Counted from the first letter of the stretch, positions 14,460-23,110 are shown. The stretch is DNA of 32,184 bases from an uncultured Porphyromonas sp. (GCA_900546675.1 URDQ01000015.1:1-32184), one strand, 5' to 3'. Translations and numbers: made by a program. The notes: generated by a model not told the origin, from the letters alone.

Positions 14460-15833
14460 TTACTGAAAGCGTATCGGCTGTCCGATCCAAAGCGTAGGCG
14501 TACCGCCTTTGATTCCTCCGAAGAGGTAAATGCGTCCATCATCGCCACGATAAAGTGCTAAGCCTTGCTGATGCTTCTGCCCTTTCTCATAGTAAAGTGG
14601 TGGAAGTATAGACTCTTCTGTAAGCTGTTGCCACACGGTACCATAGTCTAGCGATACGTAGAGCTGCATAGCCGGCTGCTCAGCTTGCTTAGGACGAGCC
14701 GCAGGCTTGGCAAGCAGTATTGTTTGGTCTTGTGGCTCGTAGATCATAGCTCCAGGCAGGTTGCTCGGCCAAATCTTACTCACCATATGTGCATCGTGAG
14801 GTGTGAGCCAGTCAAGACCATTGGAGGTGCTATAGACAAGTGCCGTCGTATCAGCAACAGAACCACCGACTAGGAGGACTACTGGATGATGCTCGATGGT
14901 GAGCGAGAGACGCGCATTCCGCTCTAGAGGGAAAGCCTCTGGGACTCGTATGCCTCCCTCACTATTGAAGTGTACCCCATCAGCCGACTTTACAGCTACG
15001 AGGGGCTTATTCTCCCCTCTATGGTATAGATTGCCCAAGAGGTAAGAAGCTCTGCCAGGCAAAGCGTTGCTCTGCGCCCAGTCTCCTCCATTCGCATAGT
15101 CGTAGCAAGTGTACTGCCCACTCTCCTGTAAGCAGAGGATTGCATCTCTACCACCCTGCTCCACGATGTCTACGATGGGTGAGTCGAGCGTCTTAAGTAT
15201 TGTCACCTCTTGCCATAGCTCTGGCTCCTTATGTGAAGCACGCCATAGATGCCTCTCGCTGGTAGTACGTGTGAAGTAGTAGTAAGCCTCGCCATTGTCC
15301 ACAAGACGACTCAACAATATATCCTCACTCGTAGCAGAAGCTGGAGCTGAGTGTGCAGACTTCGTCCAAGTATGGGTGTAGGGATCACGATCGTAGATAT
15401 TGATCTTGAGCTGATACTCCTTAGTCAAGGCTTCGTTCTTACGATGCTGCATCACGATACGCACTCCCTCAGCATAATTAGACATATTGACCGTATCTAG
15501 ACCAGACGTTGCGGACTGCTCGACACCCCCTATGTACACCTTAGGGAGTGCGTCTTGAGGAGCTGTAATCTGTAGTTTGACCGTCCCTATCTTAGTCCCT
15601 TTAGGTAGTGGACGAGCATTGTATATCAGTCCTTTGCGATGATCTATAGAGAAGAGTGTCTTCTCCAGCTCAGGAACCGACTTGTCACTCATCTTGAACT
15701 CTGAGATAAGTACGCTCTCTATCTGAACATCCTCGACAATCGACTTGCGCTGGCAACTAGGCAAGCTGATAAGCGGTAGCAAAGCTACAGCGAGGAGTAG
15801 GTATCTATGGAGTGATTGTATAGTGCGAGTCAT
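14460..15833 (-). CDS. DUF6242-like secreted lipoprotein with beta-propeller character
   Basis: The product (457 residues from the chosen start MTRTIQSLHRYLLLAVA) has a lipoprotein signal peptide ending LISLPSC, so it should be anchored by its N-terminal cysteine. An N-terminal domain (KMSDKSVPELEKTLFSIDHR, GTKIGTVKLQITAPQDA) resembles the DUF6242 head; the rest has repeated strands around Trp/Tyr-Asp motifs (SNGLDWLTPHD, SLDYGTVWQQLTEE, DDGRIYLFGG), like a sialidase/Kelch-type propeller. The start at 15833 is preferred because the longer frame to 15857 would begin upstream of the likely transcription start. It is the first gene of the uppS-bamA operon; its role is unknown. Confidence 0.75.
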   Translation of the reverse strand: MTRTIQSLHRYLLLAVALLPLISLPSCQRKSIVEDVQIESVLISEFKMSDKSVPELEKTLFSIDHRKGLIYNARPLPKGTKIGTVKLQITAPQDALPKVYIGGVEQSATSGLDTVNMSNYAEGVRIVMQHRKNEALTKEYQLKINIYDRDPYTHTWTKSAHSAPASATSEDILLSRLVDNGEAYYYFTRTTSERHLWRASHKEPELWQEVTILKTLDSPIVDIVEQGGRDAILCLQESGQYTCYDYANGGDWAQSNALPGRASYLLGNLYHRGENKPLVAVKSADGVHFNSEGGIRVPEAFPLERNARLSLTIEHHPVVLLVGGSVADTTALVYSTSNGLDWLTPHDAHMVSKIWPSNLPGAMIYEPQDQTILLAKPAARPKQAEQPAMQLYVSLDYGTVWQQLTEESILPPLYYEKGQKHQQGLALYRGDDGRIYLFGGIKGGTPTLWIGQPIRFQ

Positions 15834-15854
15834 ATAGAATTGTTGATATGAAGA

Positions 15855-15862
15855 CAAAGATA
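15855..15862 (-). promoter_or_regulatory. Likely promoter (-7 element) of the DUF6242-uppS-bamA operon
   Basis: TATCTTTG on the minus strand fits TAnnTTTG exactly; no convincing TTTG is seen at -33. Transcription would begin near 15848, only about 15 bases before the ATG at 15833, which supports that start. Confidence 0.5.
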
Positions 15863-15875
15863 CTACTTCCCACGA

Positions 15876-15969
15876 AATTAGAGGTTAGTGGTTAGACTTT
15901 AGAAGTTAGAAATTAGAGGTTAGAGATGCTCCCCCCGAAAAGAATACGAGAAGAGGTCTAACCTCTAAT
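15876..15969. repeat. TTAGAGG-type repeat cluster upstream of the DUF6242 gene
   Basis: The word TTAGAGGTTAG and variants (GTTAGACTTTAGAAGTTAG) occur several times. ATTAGAGGTTAGA at 15912-15924 pairs perfectly with TCTAACCTCTAAT at 15957-15969 as a stem. The stretch TAGAAATTAGAGGTTAGAG also occurs at 19441-19459. It fills the space between mrp and the next operon; on the minus strand it lies after mrp and could act as that operon's 3' structure. Confidence 0.65.
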
Positions 15970-15978
15970 CTCTAACGT

Positions 15979-17094
15979 CTAATGCGACACATGAACCCGC
16001 TTTGTAGCGGGAGCCATCGTCAGTCTCTCCTGCACACGGTTCGTCACTGCGGTAGCCAGCTCTGCGAAGTAGTGGCTCATCACTTGATCACTCTGCGCTG
16101 CTATCGGCTCTCCCGCATCACCCGCCTCGCAGACACTCTGCACGAGTGGAAGCTGACCGAGGAGTGGTATGTTAAACTGCTCAGCCAGCCGCTTACCACC
16201 ATCACGCCCGAAGATGTAGTACTTATTGTCAGGCAACTCGGCTGGCGTAAACCAAGACATATTCTCCACCAAGCCGAGGATAGGGACATTGACAGGATCG
16301 GTCTGGAAGAGGTTGATTCCTTTCATCGCATCGACGAGAGCGACCTCCTGCGGTGTGGTTACCACGATAGCACCTGTGAGCGGTAGCGTCTGAACCAGCG
16401 TTAGGGCTATGTCTCCCGTCCCAGGAGGCATATCTATGAGTAAGTAGTCAAGCTCTCCCCAGTGTCCCTCTGTGAGGAGCTGTTTAAGTGCATTCGAAGC
16501 CATTGTGCCACGCCATAGGAGTGCTTGGTCAGGACGTACGAAGAAGCCAATCGAGAGCATCTTAATACCCTCTGTCACAACAATGGGGGCAATACGATCC
16601 TTACCATCGACCTCCTCAGCGACAGGACGAGCGTCCTCACAGTGAAACATCTTCGGCATCGACGGACCATAGATGTCGGCATCGAGAAGCCCTACTTTAT
16701 ACCCTTGGCGAGCTAAAGCCACCGCTAAGTTGCTCGTGACAGTACTCTTACCTACGCCACCCTTGCCACTGAAGATAGCAATCGTATTAGAGACCATCGG
16801 CAACGGGTTCTCCACCTCAGGTTGCTCAGGCTCTTCTCTAAAGGTTGCCTTGATACGCCCCGCCACATCTGCCTCTGCATCGAGGAAGGTGAGGATGGCC
16901 GTTTCAGCCGCTTTGACCACGGAGCGAGCAAATGGGTCTCGCACACGGGGGAAGTGTAGCGTCAGAGAGATCTGTCGTCCCTCTATCTGTATATCGTCTG
17001 TCACGATGCCAGAAGAGACAATGTCCGTACCCGTACCTGGGTAACGCACATTGCGTAGCGCATCGAGTACCTGCTCGGTTGTATAGCTATTCAT
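15979..17094 (-). CDS. mrp: Mrp/NBP35-family P-loop ATPase (iron-sulfur carrier)
   Basis: Mrp proteins deliver iron-sulfur clusters to target apoproteins in the cytosol. The 371-residue product has an N-terminal MIP18/DUF59 domain (about residues 1-90: VLDALRNVRYPGTGTDIVSSG) fused to a ParA-like ATPase with deviant Walker A FSGKGGVGKSTVTSN at 108-122, then GLLDADIYGPSMPKMF, LLIDMPPGTGDIALTL and VTTPQEVALVDAMKGI. The CxxC that bridges a cluster in many Mrp proteins is replaced by ENMSWFTPAELPDNKYYIFG, a known variant in Bacteroidota. It lies 30 bases after trmB. Confidence 0.94.
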   Translation of the reverse strand: MNSYTTEQVLDALRNVRYPGTGTDIVSSGIVTDDIQIEGRQISLTLHFPRVRDPFARSVVKAAETAILTFLDAEADVAGRIKATFREEPEQPEVENPLPMVSNTIAIFSGKGGVGKSTVTSNLAVALARQGYKVGLLDADIYGPSMPKMFHCEDARPVAEEVDGKDRIAPIVVTEGIKMLSIGFFVRPDQALLWRGTMASNALKQLLTEGHWGELDYLLIDMPPGTGDIALTLVQTLPLTGAIVVTTPQEVALVDAMKGINLFQTDPVNVPILGLVENMSWFTPAELPDNKYYIFGRDGGKRLAEQFNIPLLGQLPLVQSVCEAGDAGEPIAAQSDQVMSHYFAELATAVTNRVQERLTMAPATKRVHVSH

Positions 17095-17124
17095 ATCTTG
17101 TATCTATATTCTTGATCTAAGCTT

Positions 17125-17919
17125 TTATTCCTCTTGGGCAAAGGCTTGCTCCACTTGATGTAAGAGTCCACCTGGGACTTGCGACCAACTGGTATAGTCG
17201 TCATGCTCTGGCTCGCACTCGGGTTCCAACCATTGCATTCGCTTTGGCAAAGTAAAGCGGACATACTTAATCACCTTACCCCTGCCTAGCCACTGCTTCT
17301 CGTAGTGGGTCAGAACGCGCGGTATGCCATACTGCGTCAGCACCTGCTCCTCTTGGTAGAGATCTGGCAGAGCCACAAGAGGCTGAATATCATTCACCTC
17401 TAGCAGACTCAGCGTGTACTCATAGAGGAAGGTGCTATCCGTCTTAAGATGCACCACCCCATCAGGCTTGAGATAGCGATTGTAACTAGCAAAAAAAGCT
17501 GATGACAGCAGCCTAGACCGCGTACGCTTCATCTGCGGATCAGGGAAGGTGATCCATAGTTCACTCACCTCACCTGGAGCAAAGGCTAGCGGTAGGAGAT
17601 TGATATCGGTACGTAAGAATGCAGCGTTGGAGAGTCCTTTTTCCAAGGCCTCTGTGGCACCATGCCACATACGTGCCCCCTTACGGTCCACACCGATATA
17701 GTTGTGCGTGACATCTTGCTGAGCTAGGGCGACCGTATACTCTCCTCGCCCGCAGCCCAGCTCTAAGATGAGCGGGCGATCTTCGTCAAAGGCTCGCTCG
17801 CTCCACCTACCAGCTATCTGTCCTGCCACCTCTGGGGAGGAAAGCTCTGCATAGCCATACTCATACACATTGGGATAGCTATGCAGATCGGCAAATTTCT
17901 CCAGTTTACGTCTAGCCAT
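17125..17919 (-). CDS. trmB: tRNA (guanine-N7-)-methyltransferase
   Basis: TrmB transfers a methyl group from S-adenosylmethionine to N7 of G46 in the tRNA variable loop. The 264-residue product has the SAM-binding motif LILELGCGRGEYTVAL (about residues 50-65), IGVDRKGARMWHG, and the family signature ELWITFPDPQMKRTRSRLLS, followed by DGVVHLKTDS. It is preceded by a small acidic gene and followed by mrp at short distances, suggesting a shared transcript. Confidence 0.95.
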   Translation of the reverse strand: MARRKLEKFADLHSYPNVYEYGYAELSSPEVAGQIAGRWSERAFDEDRPLILELGCGRGEYTVALAQQDVTHNYIGVDRKGARMWHGATEALEKGLSNAAFLRTDINLLPLAFAPGEVSELWITFPDPQMKRTRSRLLSSAFFASYNRYLKPDGVVHLKTDSTFLYEYTLSLLEVNDIQPLVALPDLYQEEQVLTQYGIPRVLTHYEKQWLGRGKVIKYVRFTLPKRMQWLEPECEPEHDDYTSWSQVPGGLLHQVEQAFAQEE

Positions 17920-17938
17920 AGGCGTATCTCAGCATCAA

Positions 17939-18271
17939 TTACTTCTGCTCCTCGTCAGCATCGATTACGTCCACTAGCCCCTCCTCGGCATAGTAGTCGT
18001 AGAGCGTGGAGATTAGGTCATACGCATCATCTTCGTGCATCTTGACACCCATATCCTTGCTCAGACGATCAGAGACAAAGGAAGCAATCTCATCCAAATC
18101 GAGAAAGCCCTCCTCATCATCCATCCCCTCGGAGTACTCGTCACAGAGATCCATCACGTAGAGAAAGATCTCGTCATCATCATACTCCTTGACAAAGGAG
18201 GGATCTAGATGGTTGCGCAGATACTGGATCGCATTGCGATCGAGCTGCTCGAAGTCTAAGTCTGCCATCAT
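17939..18271 (-). CDS. Small, highly acidic protein of unknown function
   Basis: This 110-residue soluble protein (or 109, starting at the second Met) is strikingly rich in Asp and Glu (EYDDDEIFLYVMDLCDEYSE, MDDEEGFLDLDEIASFV, MHEDDAYDLISTLYDYYAEE). It appears helical, without cysteine clusters or membrane segments. I recognise no named family, although it resembles small conserved ORFs seen next to trmB in Bacteroidota. The close spacing (20 bases to trmB, 41 from meaB) and good coding character support a real gene. DNA mimicry or binding to a basic partner would fit the charge, but that is speculation. Confidence 0.75.
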   Translation of the reverse strand: MMADLDFEQLDRNAIQYLRNHLDPSFVKEYDDDEIFLYVMDLCDEYSEGMDDEEGFLDLDEIASFVSDRLSKDMGVKMHEDDAYDLISTLYDYYAEEGLVDVIDADEEQK

Positions 18272-18311
18272 ACTATATTATTGTGTAAGTTATAAGTCTG
18301 CGACCAGCACA

Positions 18312-19415
18312 TCATTTCAGCGACTTGTAGAAAGCCTCTAAGAGTCGCCCCGCCCCCACAAAGGGTGTGATACGATTCTCCAAGACCTCTCGCTCTATAG
18401 TCTCTTGGAGCTGCTTGACCTGCTCATTATCGTAGAAGGAGCGGCGCAACTCCTCATTGACCGTCTCGTACATCCACCACTTCTCCTGGCGGCGACGATT
18501 ATAGTCAAAGTAACCACTCTCCTTACTCGTCTGACGATACTCATCGATCATATCAAAGATCTCCTTGATGCCTATCCCCTTCAGACCAGAGTAGGTCATA
18601 ACCCTCGGCTCCCAGCCCGACTCTGTAGCGGGAAAGAGCTGTAGCGCATTGCGAAAGTGCTGCGCTGCTAGACGAGCCTTGTCTACATTGTCTCCATCAG
18701 CTTTATTGATAATGATCCCGTCCGCCATCTCCATAATACCGCGCTTGATGCCCTGCAGCTCATCGCCGGTACCTGCCAGCTGGATCAGAAGGAAAAAGTC
18801 TACCATCGAGTGTACTGCCGTCTCACTCTGCCCTACTCCCACCGTCTCGACAAAGACCGTATCAAAGCCAGCAGCCTCACAGAGGATAATGGTCTCACGC
18901 GTCTTGCGCGCCACACCTCCCAGCGAAGAGCTACTAGCACTCGGACGAATGAAAGCACGCTCCTCACGAGAGAGTCGCTCCATACGTGTTTTGTCGCCTA
19001 GTATACTCCCCTTAGAGATCTCACTACTAGGATCGATCGCCAGCACAGCCAGCTTGTGTCCTTGCTTGACGAGGTGCATCCCGAAAGCATCTATCGATGT
19101 ACTCTTACCCGCTCCAGGCACGCCAGTGATACCGACACGCATCGACTGTCCACTATAAGGCAGGCACCCCTCTAGTATCTGCTGCGCCTTAAGCTGGTGA
19201 TCATGACGTGTACTCTCGACAAGCGTTACAGCACGAGCGAGGAAAGTACGATTGCCCGCCAAGATCTCCTTGATATAACGCTCAGCCGAGTAGTCCTCCC
19301 GCTGCACCCGTTGCTGGCGCAGATAAGGATTGACCATAGGCTGTGCAGAGACACCTTTATTCACCTTGAGACCCGCATACTGAGGGTCATTTTCAGGATG
19401 ATCGTTCGTGAGCAT
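18312..19415 (-). CDS. meaB: MeaB, GTPase chaperone of methylmalonyl-CoA mutase
   Basis: MeaB (annotated as ArgK in older databases) uses GTP to gate loading of adenosylcobalamin into methylmalonyl-CoA mutase and to protect the enzyme. The 367-residue product shows Walker A GITGVPGAGKSTSIDAFG (about 95-112), VLAIDPSSEISKGSILGDKT, FIRPSASSSSLGGVARKTRE, FDTVFVETVGVGQSE, and LAGTGDELQGIKRGIMEMAD with IINKADGDN as base-recognition loop. The mutase genes are not in this window. It implies a second B12-dependent pathway in this organism besides glutamate mutase. Confidence 0.94.
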   Translation of the reverse strand: MLTNDHPENDPQYAGLKVNKGVSAQPMVNPYLRQQRVQREDYSAERYIKEILAGNRTFLARAVTLVESTRHDHQLKAQQILEGCLPYSGQSMRVGITGVPGAGKSTSIDAFGMHLVKQGHKLAVLAIDPSSEISKGSILGDKTRMERLSREERAFIRPSASSSSLGGVARKTRETIILCEAAGFDTVFVETVGVGQSETAVHSMVDFFLLIQLAGTGDELQGIKRGIMEMADGIIINKADGDNVDKARLAAQHFRNALQLFPATESGWEPRVMTYSGLKGIGIKEIFDMIDEYRQTSKESGYFDYNRRRQEKWWMYETVNEELRRSFYDNEQVKQLQETIEREVLENRITPFVGAGRLLEAFYKSLK

Positions 19416-19423
19416 ATCGAGGA

Positions 19424-19541
19424 GATTAGAGGTTAGAGATTAGAAATTAGAGGTTAGAGGGACTAAGCATTCCCTAGGAGTGCTAGTGGCACTAGAGGTG
19501 TTAGCCAAAAGCCAATAGCTAACAGCTAACAGCCAACAGCT
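19424..19541. repeat. TTAGAGG- and TTAGCTATTGG-type repeats upstream of meaB
   Basis: ATTAGAGGTTAGAG occurs twice (19424-19437 and 19446-19459). A second module at about 19500-19541 is built from AGCCAAAAGCCAATAGCTAAC and AGCTAACAGCCAACAGCT units, the complement of TTTTGGCTGTTAGCT seen at 3671-3685. Both words of the dispersed family thus occur together here, as at 3659-3718. Confidence 0.6.
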
Positions 19542-20637
19542 ACTGCTTAGGTATGACGATCAAGACATTGCGTAGCGGAGCGTTCGGGTCATTCAGTAGC
19601 AGATCAAAGTTTGCCTTGAGAGCTCCCTGCGAGCGATCAGCTTCCTCTAGATTAAGCCGATAATGTATCTCTCCACTTTCGCCAGGAGCAATCGTCTCTG
19701 GATAATCTAAAATGGTTAGGAACGCTGTATTGCTCTCCGCAGAGTAGATACGCATCGGAGCCTTGCCATCATTCTTTAGAGAGATTGCTCCCTCATACGT
19801 CGTCGCTTCTGAAGCTAAGTCCGTAAGACGCTGATAAGTATTTAGATTCGCAGTAGGAGCCACAGCCCCCTTGTCAAAGTGCGGAGGCATCACAAGACGT
19901 ACCATCACCCCACCCGAGAGATCTGGCTCGCCATCTTGCGTTCGCACCGTGATGCCTATCCACCCTTTGTGAATGCCTGGAGCCACCGATCCGTCAGTAT
20001 GCGCTGTCAGGAAGATCTCCTCAGGCTCATAAGCAGCCAGTGTGGCTTGGTTTATACTACTAGATAGAAAGCTGGGAAGTGTATCCAGCGACACTTCTAG
20101 AGGCTGACCCGTCGGATTATTGAGCATCAGGCGAATCGTATTTTCCTCGCCTGCTGGTTGCAATGGAAAGTCTAGAAAGAGGTTACTCACCTGTAGCGCA
20201 CCAATCTCTTGCTGGTAGCGTGCATTCGTTGGGATTGGTCTGCCCAGTGTTGCTACATTCCCCTTGATCGTCAACTTAATAGGCTTACTCGGATCTACAG
20301 AGGTGTAGACACGTGTGTACTTAACGAAAGAGCCTGGACGATTTAGCGGATTGTAGGTAATCAAGATAGGTATCGAATCACCTGGTGCTACAGCCGTACG
20401 GTCGTAAGTAGGTGTCGTACAGCCACAATCCGTACTGACACGCAGTATGACCATCTGCTGGTCAGACACGTTGTGCAGGGTGAAGCTGTGCGACACAGTA
20501 CCCCGCTCCTCAGCAATCGTACCGAAGTTATGTATCGCCGAGAGCGAGTCAATCATCTCCCCACGCTGCTGCGCACGCACTACCCCTAGAGTAGCCGTGA
20601 GACAGAGCAGGAGAGCCAACAATCTTCTTGTAGCCAT
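19540..20637 (-). CDS. Two-domain DUF1573 envelope protein
   Basis: The 365-residue product has a signal peptide (RRLLALLLCLTATLGVVRAQ) and an N-terminal DUF1573 domain with the diagnostic VSHSFTLHNVSDQQMVILRV and STDCGCTTPTYDRTAVAPGD pattern, which is an immunoglobulin-like (MSP/ASH) fold with paired cysteines, then further Ig-like strands (TIRLMLNNPTGQPLEVSLD, EGAISLKNDGKAPMRIYSAE). Such proteins are abundant in Bacteroidota and thought to be periplasmic or outer-membrane binding modules; no activity is assigned. A single-domain DUF1573 paralogue lies immediately upstream. Confidence 0.85.
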   Translation of the reverse strand: MATRRLLALLLCLTATLGVVRAQQRGEMIDSLSAIHNFGTIAEERGTVSHSFTLHNVSDQQMVILRVSTDCGCTTPTYDRTAVAPGDSIPILITYNPLNRPGSFVKYTRVYTSVDPSKPIKLTIKGNVATLGRPIPTNARYQQEIGALQVSNLFLDFPLQPAGEENTIRLMLNNPTGQPLEVSLDTLPSFLSSSINQATLAAYEPEEIFLTAHTDGSVAPGIHKGWIGITVRTQDGEPDLSGGVMVRLVMPPHFDKGAVAPTANLNTYQRLTDLASEATTYEGAISLKNDGKAPMRIYSAESNTAFLTILDYPETIAPGESGEIHYRLNLEEADRSQGALKANFDLLLNDPNAPLRNVLIVIPKQ

Positions 20638-20657
20638 ATACCATCTATCTTAGTTCG

Positions 20658-20729
20658 CTCGAGGTACGCTCCTCCACCCCACCGCCTTCATAGTGAAGGC
20701 TATAGGGCTACAGCGTCTGTCGCCTCGAG
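20658..20729 (-). ncRNA. Nested stem structure between the two DUF1573 genes
   Basis: Three pairings nest within 72 bases: CTCGAGG (20658-20664) with CCTCGAG (20723-20729); ACGCT (20666-20670) with AGCGT (20712-20716); and an apical perfect hairpin GCCTTCA/TGAAGGC (20684-20690 and 20694-20700) with a 3-base loop. No T-run follows, so it is not a simple terminator. It lies in the leader of the two-domain DUF1573 gene and after the single-domain one. A cis-acting RNA element or an mRNA processing and stability structure is the likeliest reading. Confidence 0.45.
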
Positions 20730-20760
20730 TGACTATGAGACTTATATTGATGTAGTACGG

Positions 20761-21162
20761 CTACTCGACGACGCCCTTGATGCGTAGGATATAGCTACCA
20801 TCCTTACCATTGCTATAGATAGAGATGGTCTTGACAAATTGTCCTGGTCGTCCTGCTGGATTGTAGGTCACCTTGACCGTTGTAGTCTTACCTGGAGCGA
20901 TAGGTGCTGTCTCGAACTCAGGCTTCGTGCAGCCACAAGAGGCTACGACACGAGTGAGGACTAGAGGAGCGTTACCTGTATTCTTGATTGTGAAGGTATG
21001 ACTCACAGGGCCATCTACCTCCTTGATAGAGCCAAAGTCAAACTCCGTCTCCGTAGCTGTAATCTCGGCACCAGACTGCTTGCTCGTGGTCTGCTTATCC
21101 TGAGCTCCAGCTAGAGTGGCACAGAGTAGGAGGATCGTTGTAAGGATTGCAATGCGTTTCAT
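20761..21162 (-). CDS. Single-domain DUF1573 secreted protein
   Basis: From the chosen start MKRIAILTTILLLCATLAGAQ the product has 133 residues: a signal peptide, a short linker rich in Lys/Thr/Ser, and one DUF1573 domain (EFDFGSIKEVDGPVSHTFTI, VASCGCTKPEFETAPIAPGK, VTYNPAGRPGQFVKTISIYS). The frame is open to 21207, but the first 15 codons would hide the signal peptide. The conserved CGC pair is present. The role is unknown; the domain is an Ig-like module usual in the Bacteroidota periplasm. Confidence 0.88.
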   Translation of the reverse strand: MKRIAILTTILLLCATLAGAQDKQTTSKQSGAEITATETEFDFGSIKEVDGPVSHTFTIKNTGNAPLVLTRVVASCGCTKPEFETAPIAPGKTTTVKVTYNPAGRPGQFVKTISIYSNGKDGSYILRIKGVVE

Positions 21163-21267
21163 AACTTTGTTGTCTAAGATTATGTTCATAGTTAATGTAT
21201 TAAGCACGGGGGATAGCTACACCACACAGAGCTTACTCGCTCCATACGGGTAGACCCCTCTGCTCTG

Positions 21268-21275
21268 CAAATGTA
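21268..21275 (-). promoter_or_regulatory. Likely promoter (-7 element) of the DUF1573 genes
   Basis: TACATTTG on the minus strand fits TAnnTTTG. TTTG lies upstream, but with a 16-base spacer, shorter than the usual 19-21. The start site would be near 21261, with a leader of about 100 bases before the ATG at 21162. Confidence 0.4.
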
Positions 21276-21352
21276 CTCTTTTTTAGTCATACAAAGGCTA
21301 TACCAGTCGATAAATCACAATTTCGCACATTCCAGTGACAAGTGCAACATAG

Positions 21353-21451
21353 TTACAGATGTAGGGAAAAAACCTCGTAGGAAGTTTTATAGCCAAAGTT
21401 TCTACGAGGTCTATTGTTTAGTTGATTCCGAATTTGTTTGATATCATCGTC
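21353..21451 (-). pseudogene. IS30-family transposase, C-terminal stub
   Basis: The last 30 residues of a short open frame read DDIKQIRNQLNNRPRRNFGY followed by KTSYEVF and a stop. This is the typical C-terminus of IS30 transposases (usual form LNxRPRKxLGYKTPxEVF). The preceding residues of the frame (up to 21541) do not resemble the catalytic domain, so only the tail remains. The sequence just after the stop (GTTGCACTTGTCACTGG on the minus strand, about 21345-21329) could be the element's terminal repeat. It marks the low-coordinate edge of the AT-rich island. Confidence 0.7.
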
Positions 21452-21646
21452 AGGATGCTCTCTTCCTGAAAAAAGTAAACAGTTGGGAGGTGTTACTGAG
21501 ATGGTATACGGGTCATCTTTGTTAGTCCTGCGAAATACCATTTGTTAGTTTTGCCACTGCTGGGGGTACACGACTTGTTGTCGTCTTTACTACAAGGGCA
21601 CACAAAGATAGGTCCTCGTTTAGAGTTCTATCATTTTACGGGAACT

Positions 21647-23110
21647 TTACACCAATGTTTTATGAATGGAGTTACCGATGCGGACAATATAAGTGCCTCT
21701 GGACAGCATTGGAATGGAATGGGAGGAGGAGAAGCTCCCTTGCGCTATCAGCGTCCCATCTATGGCATAAACAGCATACGAAACAGGAGAGGAAAGGCTT
21801 TCCGCCACCTCGATGACAAGCATACCGTCTCTTCCATAGATCTTGTATTTTCCGGCATGGTCCACCTGAGGTGTCTCTATTCCTGTAGGGAACTTGTCAG
21901 TCTCAATGATATTGGTGAAGTAGTTCCACCCGAAAGCCTGACGGTACTTTTCCCCCGACCCGATGGGGACATACACAGGTATGTCGTTGGGCGTGTAACC
22001 ATGGAATGGTCCGAGTCCTGGGTTTGCTTTGTCTTCTTCACAGAATGGGGGGATGGGAGAACGGGAATAAATTTTCTTGATGTATTTCCAATTTGCACCA
22101 CTTCCTCCTCCCAAATACTCAAGTGAAGCGGGAAAGACAATAGAGTCGAATGCACAATACCAAAAGGCATTTGACTCTATGCGCTTTAATCCTTCAGGCA
22201 ATTCAATTGATTTAAGTTTATAGGCAGCCCCGAAAGCGTCGCTTCCAATCTCTATTACACTTTGAGGAATGTTTACCTTCTCGAGCAAAGGACACCAAGA
22301 TGCAAAAGAGCCAGGAATCTTTGTAATGTGGTCGGGAATATGTATTTCTTCCAAGTAGGGACACATGGAAAAAAGAAATCCAGACAATTCATTAAGTGAA
22401 CCAGGAATTACAACTTTTTTTAGATCACAGCCAGCAAAAGCTCCTTCCTTAATCTCCTGCAAGCCTTCTGGCAAGTTTACCTCTTCTATTCTTGTATTGT
22501 AGAAAGCACATCCACCTATATATTTAAGCGTGGAGGGCAAGACCAGTTTATCAAAGCATTGGCAATGGACAAAACATTGGGCGGGAATGTCCGTGATCCC
22601 CTCTGGGATAATTAAAGGGTCTGTACTCAGCCAATGGCAACTTGAAAAGCATGAACGCCCCAACTTCCTTAGGCTCTTAGGAAGATTCACTTGTTCTAAT
22701 CTCATTCGGGAAAAAGCGAAATCTCCTATTTCTCGGATACCATCAGGAAGAATAAGACGACGAATAGGGAGATAAACCACCCCTTGATACGCTCTCGGAT
22801 CATCGATTATTTGTTTGTCTTTTTTCCAAAATGCACATTCAGGTATCTTGTCGTCCTTCACTTGTGCATATTCCAAGTTCAGCACAGTGAGTTTTCCCTC
22901 GAAACTGCATTTCCACAAGGTTGTGAAATCGGCTTCGTTGATAGGTCCATGGACAATCAATGAATCTACAGTATTCCACTTGTCGCCCAAGACTTGCTCC
23001 AACTGACCGTAGTCGCTCACCCTCGCATCATAGAAACTGACTTGTCCCCATGCCTTTTGAGAGAAAAAGAGGGCAAAGACCAAACACATCATCAAAAGGG
23101 AACTTTTCAT
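21647..23110 (-). CDS. BspA-like leucine-rich-repeat surface protein with type IX sorting domain
   Basis: The 487-residue product (start MKSSLLMMCLVFALFF, signal peptide ending AWGQ) contains tandem LRR_5/BspA repeats of about 23 residues between roughly 100 and 390, with consensus pieces such as LPDGIREIGDFAFSRMRLEQ, IPEGITDIPAQCFVHC, LPEGLQEIKEGAFAGC and IPQSVIEIGSDAFGAAYKL. The C-terminus (KYKIYGRDGMLVIEVAES ... GTYIVRIGNSIHKTLV) is a type-A C-terminal domain that directs export by the type IX system and anchoring to surface lipopolysaccharide. Such proteins mediate adhesion and host binding in oral relatives. Codons upstream to 23122 are possible but would weaken the signal peptide. Confidence 0.88.
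   Translation of the reverse strand: MKSSLLMMCLVFALFFSQKAWGQVSFYDARVSDYGQLEQVLGDKWNTVDSLIVHGPINEADFTTLWKCSFEGKLTVLNLEYAQVKDDKIPECAFWKKDKQIIDDPRAYQGVVYLPIRRLILPDGIREIGDFAFSRMRLEQVNLPKSLRKLGRSCFSSCHWLSTDPLIIPEGITDIPAQCFVHCQCFDKLVLPSTLKYIGGCAFYNTRIEEVNLPEGLQEIKEGAFAGCDLKKVVIPGSLNELSGFLFSMCPYLEEIHIPDHITKIPGSFASWCPLLEKVNIPQSVIEIGSDAFGAAYKLKSIELPEGLKRIESNAFWYCAFDSIVFPASLEYLGGGSGANWKYIKKIYSRSPIPPFCEEDKANPGLGPFHGYTPNDIPVYVPIGSGEKYRQAFGWNYFTNIIETDKFPTGIETPQVDHAGKYKIYGRDGMLVIEVAESLSSPVSYAVYAIDGTLIAQGSFSSSHSIPMLSRGTYIVRIGNSIHKTLV

Noticed and set aside
15834..15857. Longer N-terminus for the DUF6242 lipoprotein (start at 15857)
   Set aside because: The extra codons precede the predicted transcription start near 15848 and would weaken the lipoprotein signal peptide.
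16240..16275. Missing CxxC in Mrp taken as a sign of inactivation
   Set aside because: Bacteroidota Mrp proteins commonly have this ENMSWFTPAELP variant; all ATPase motifs are intact.
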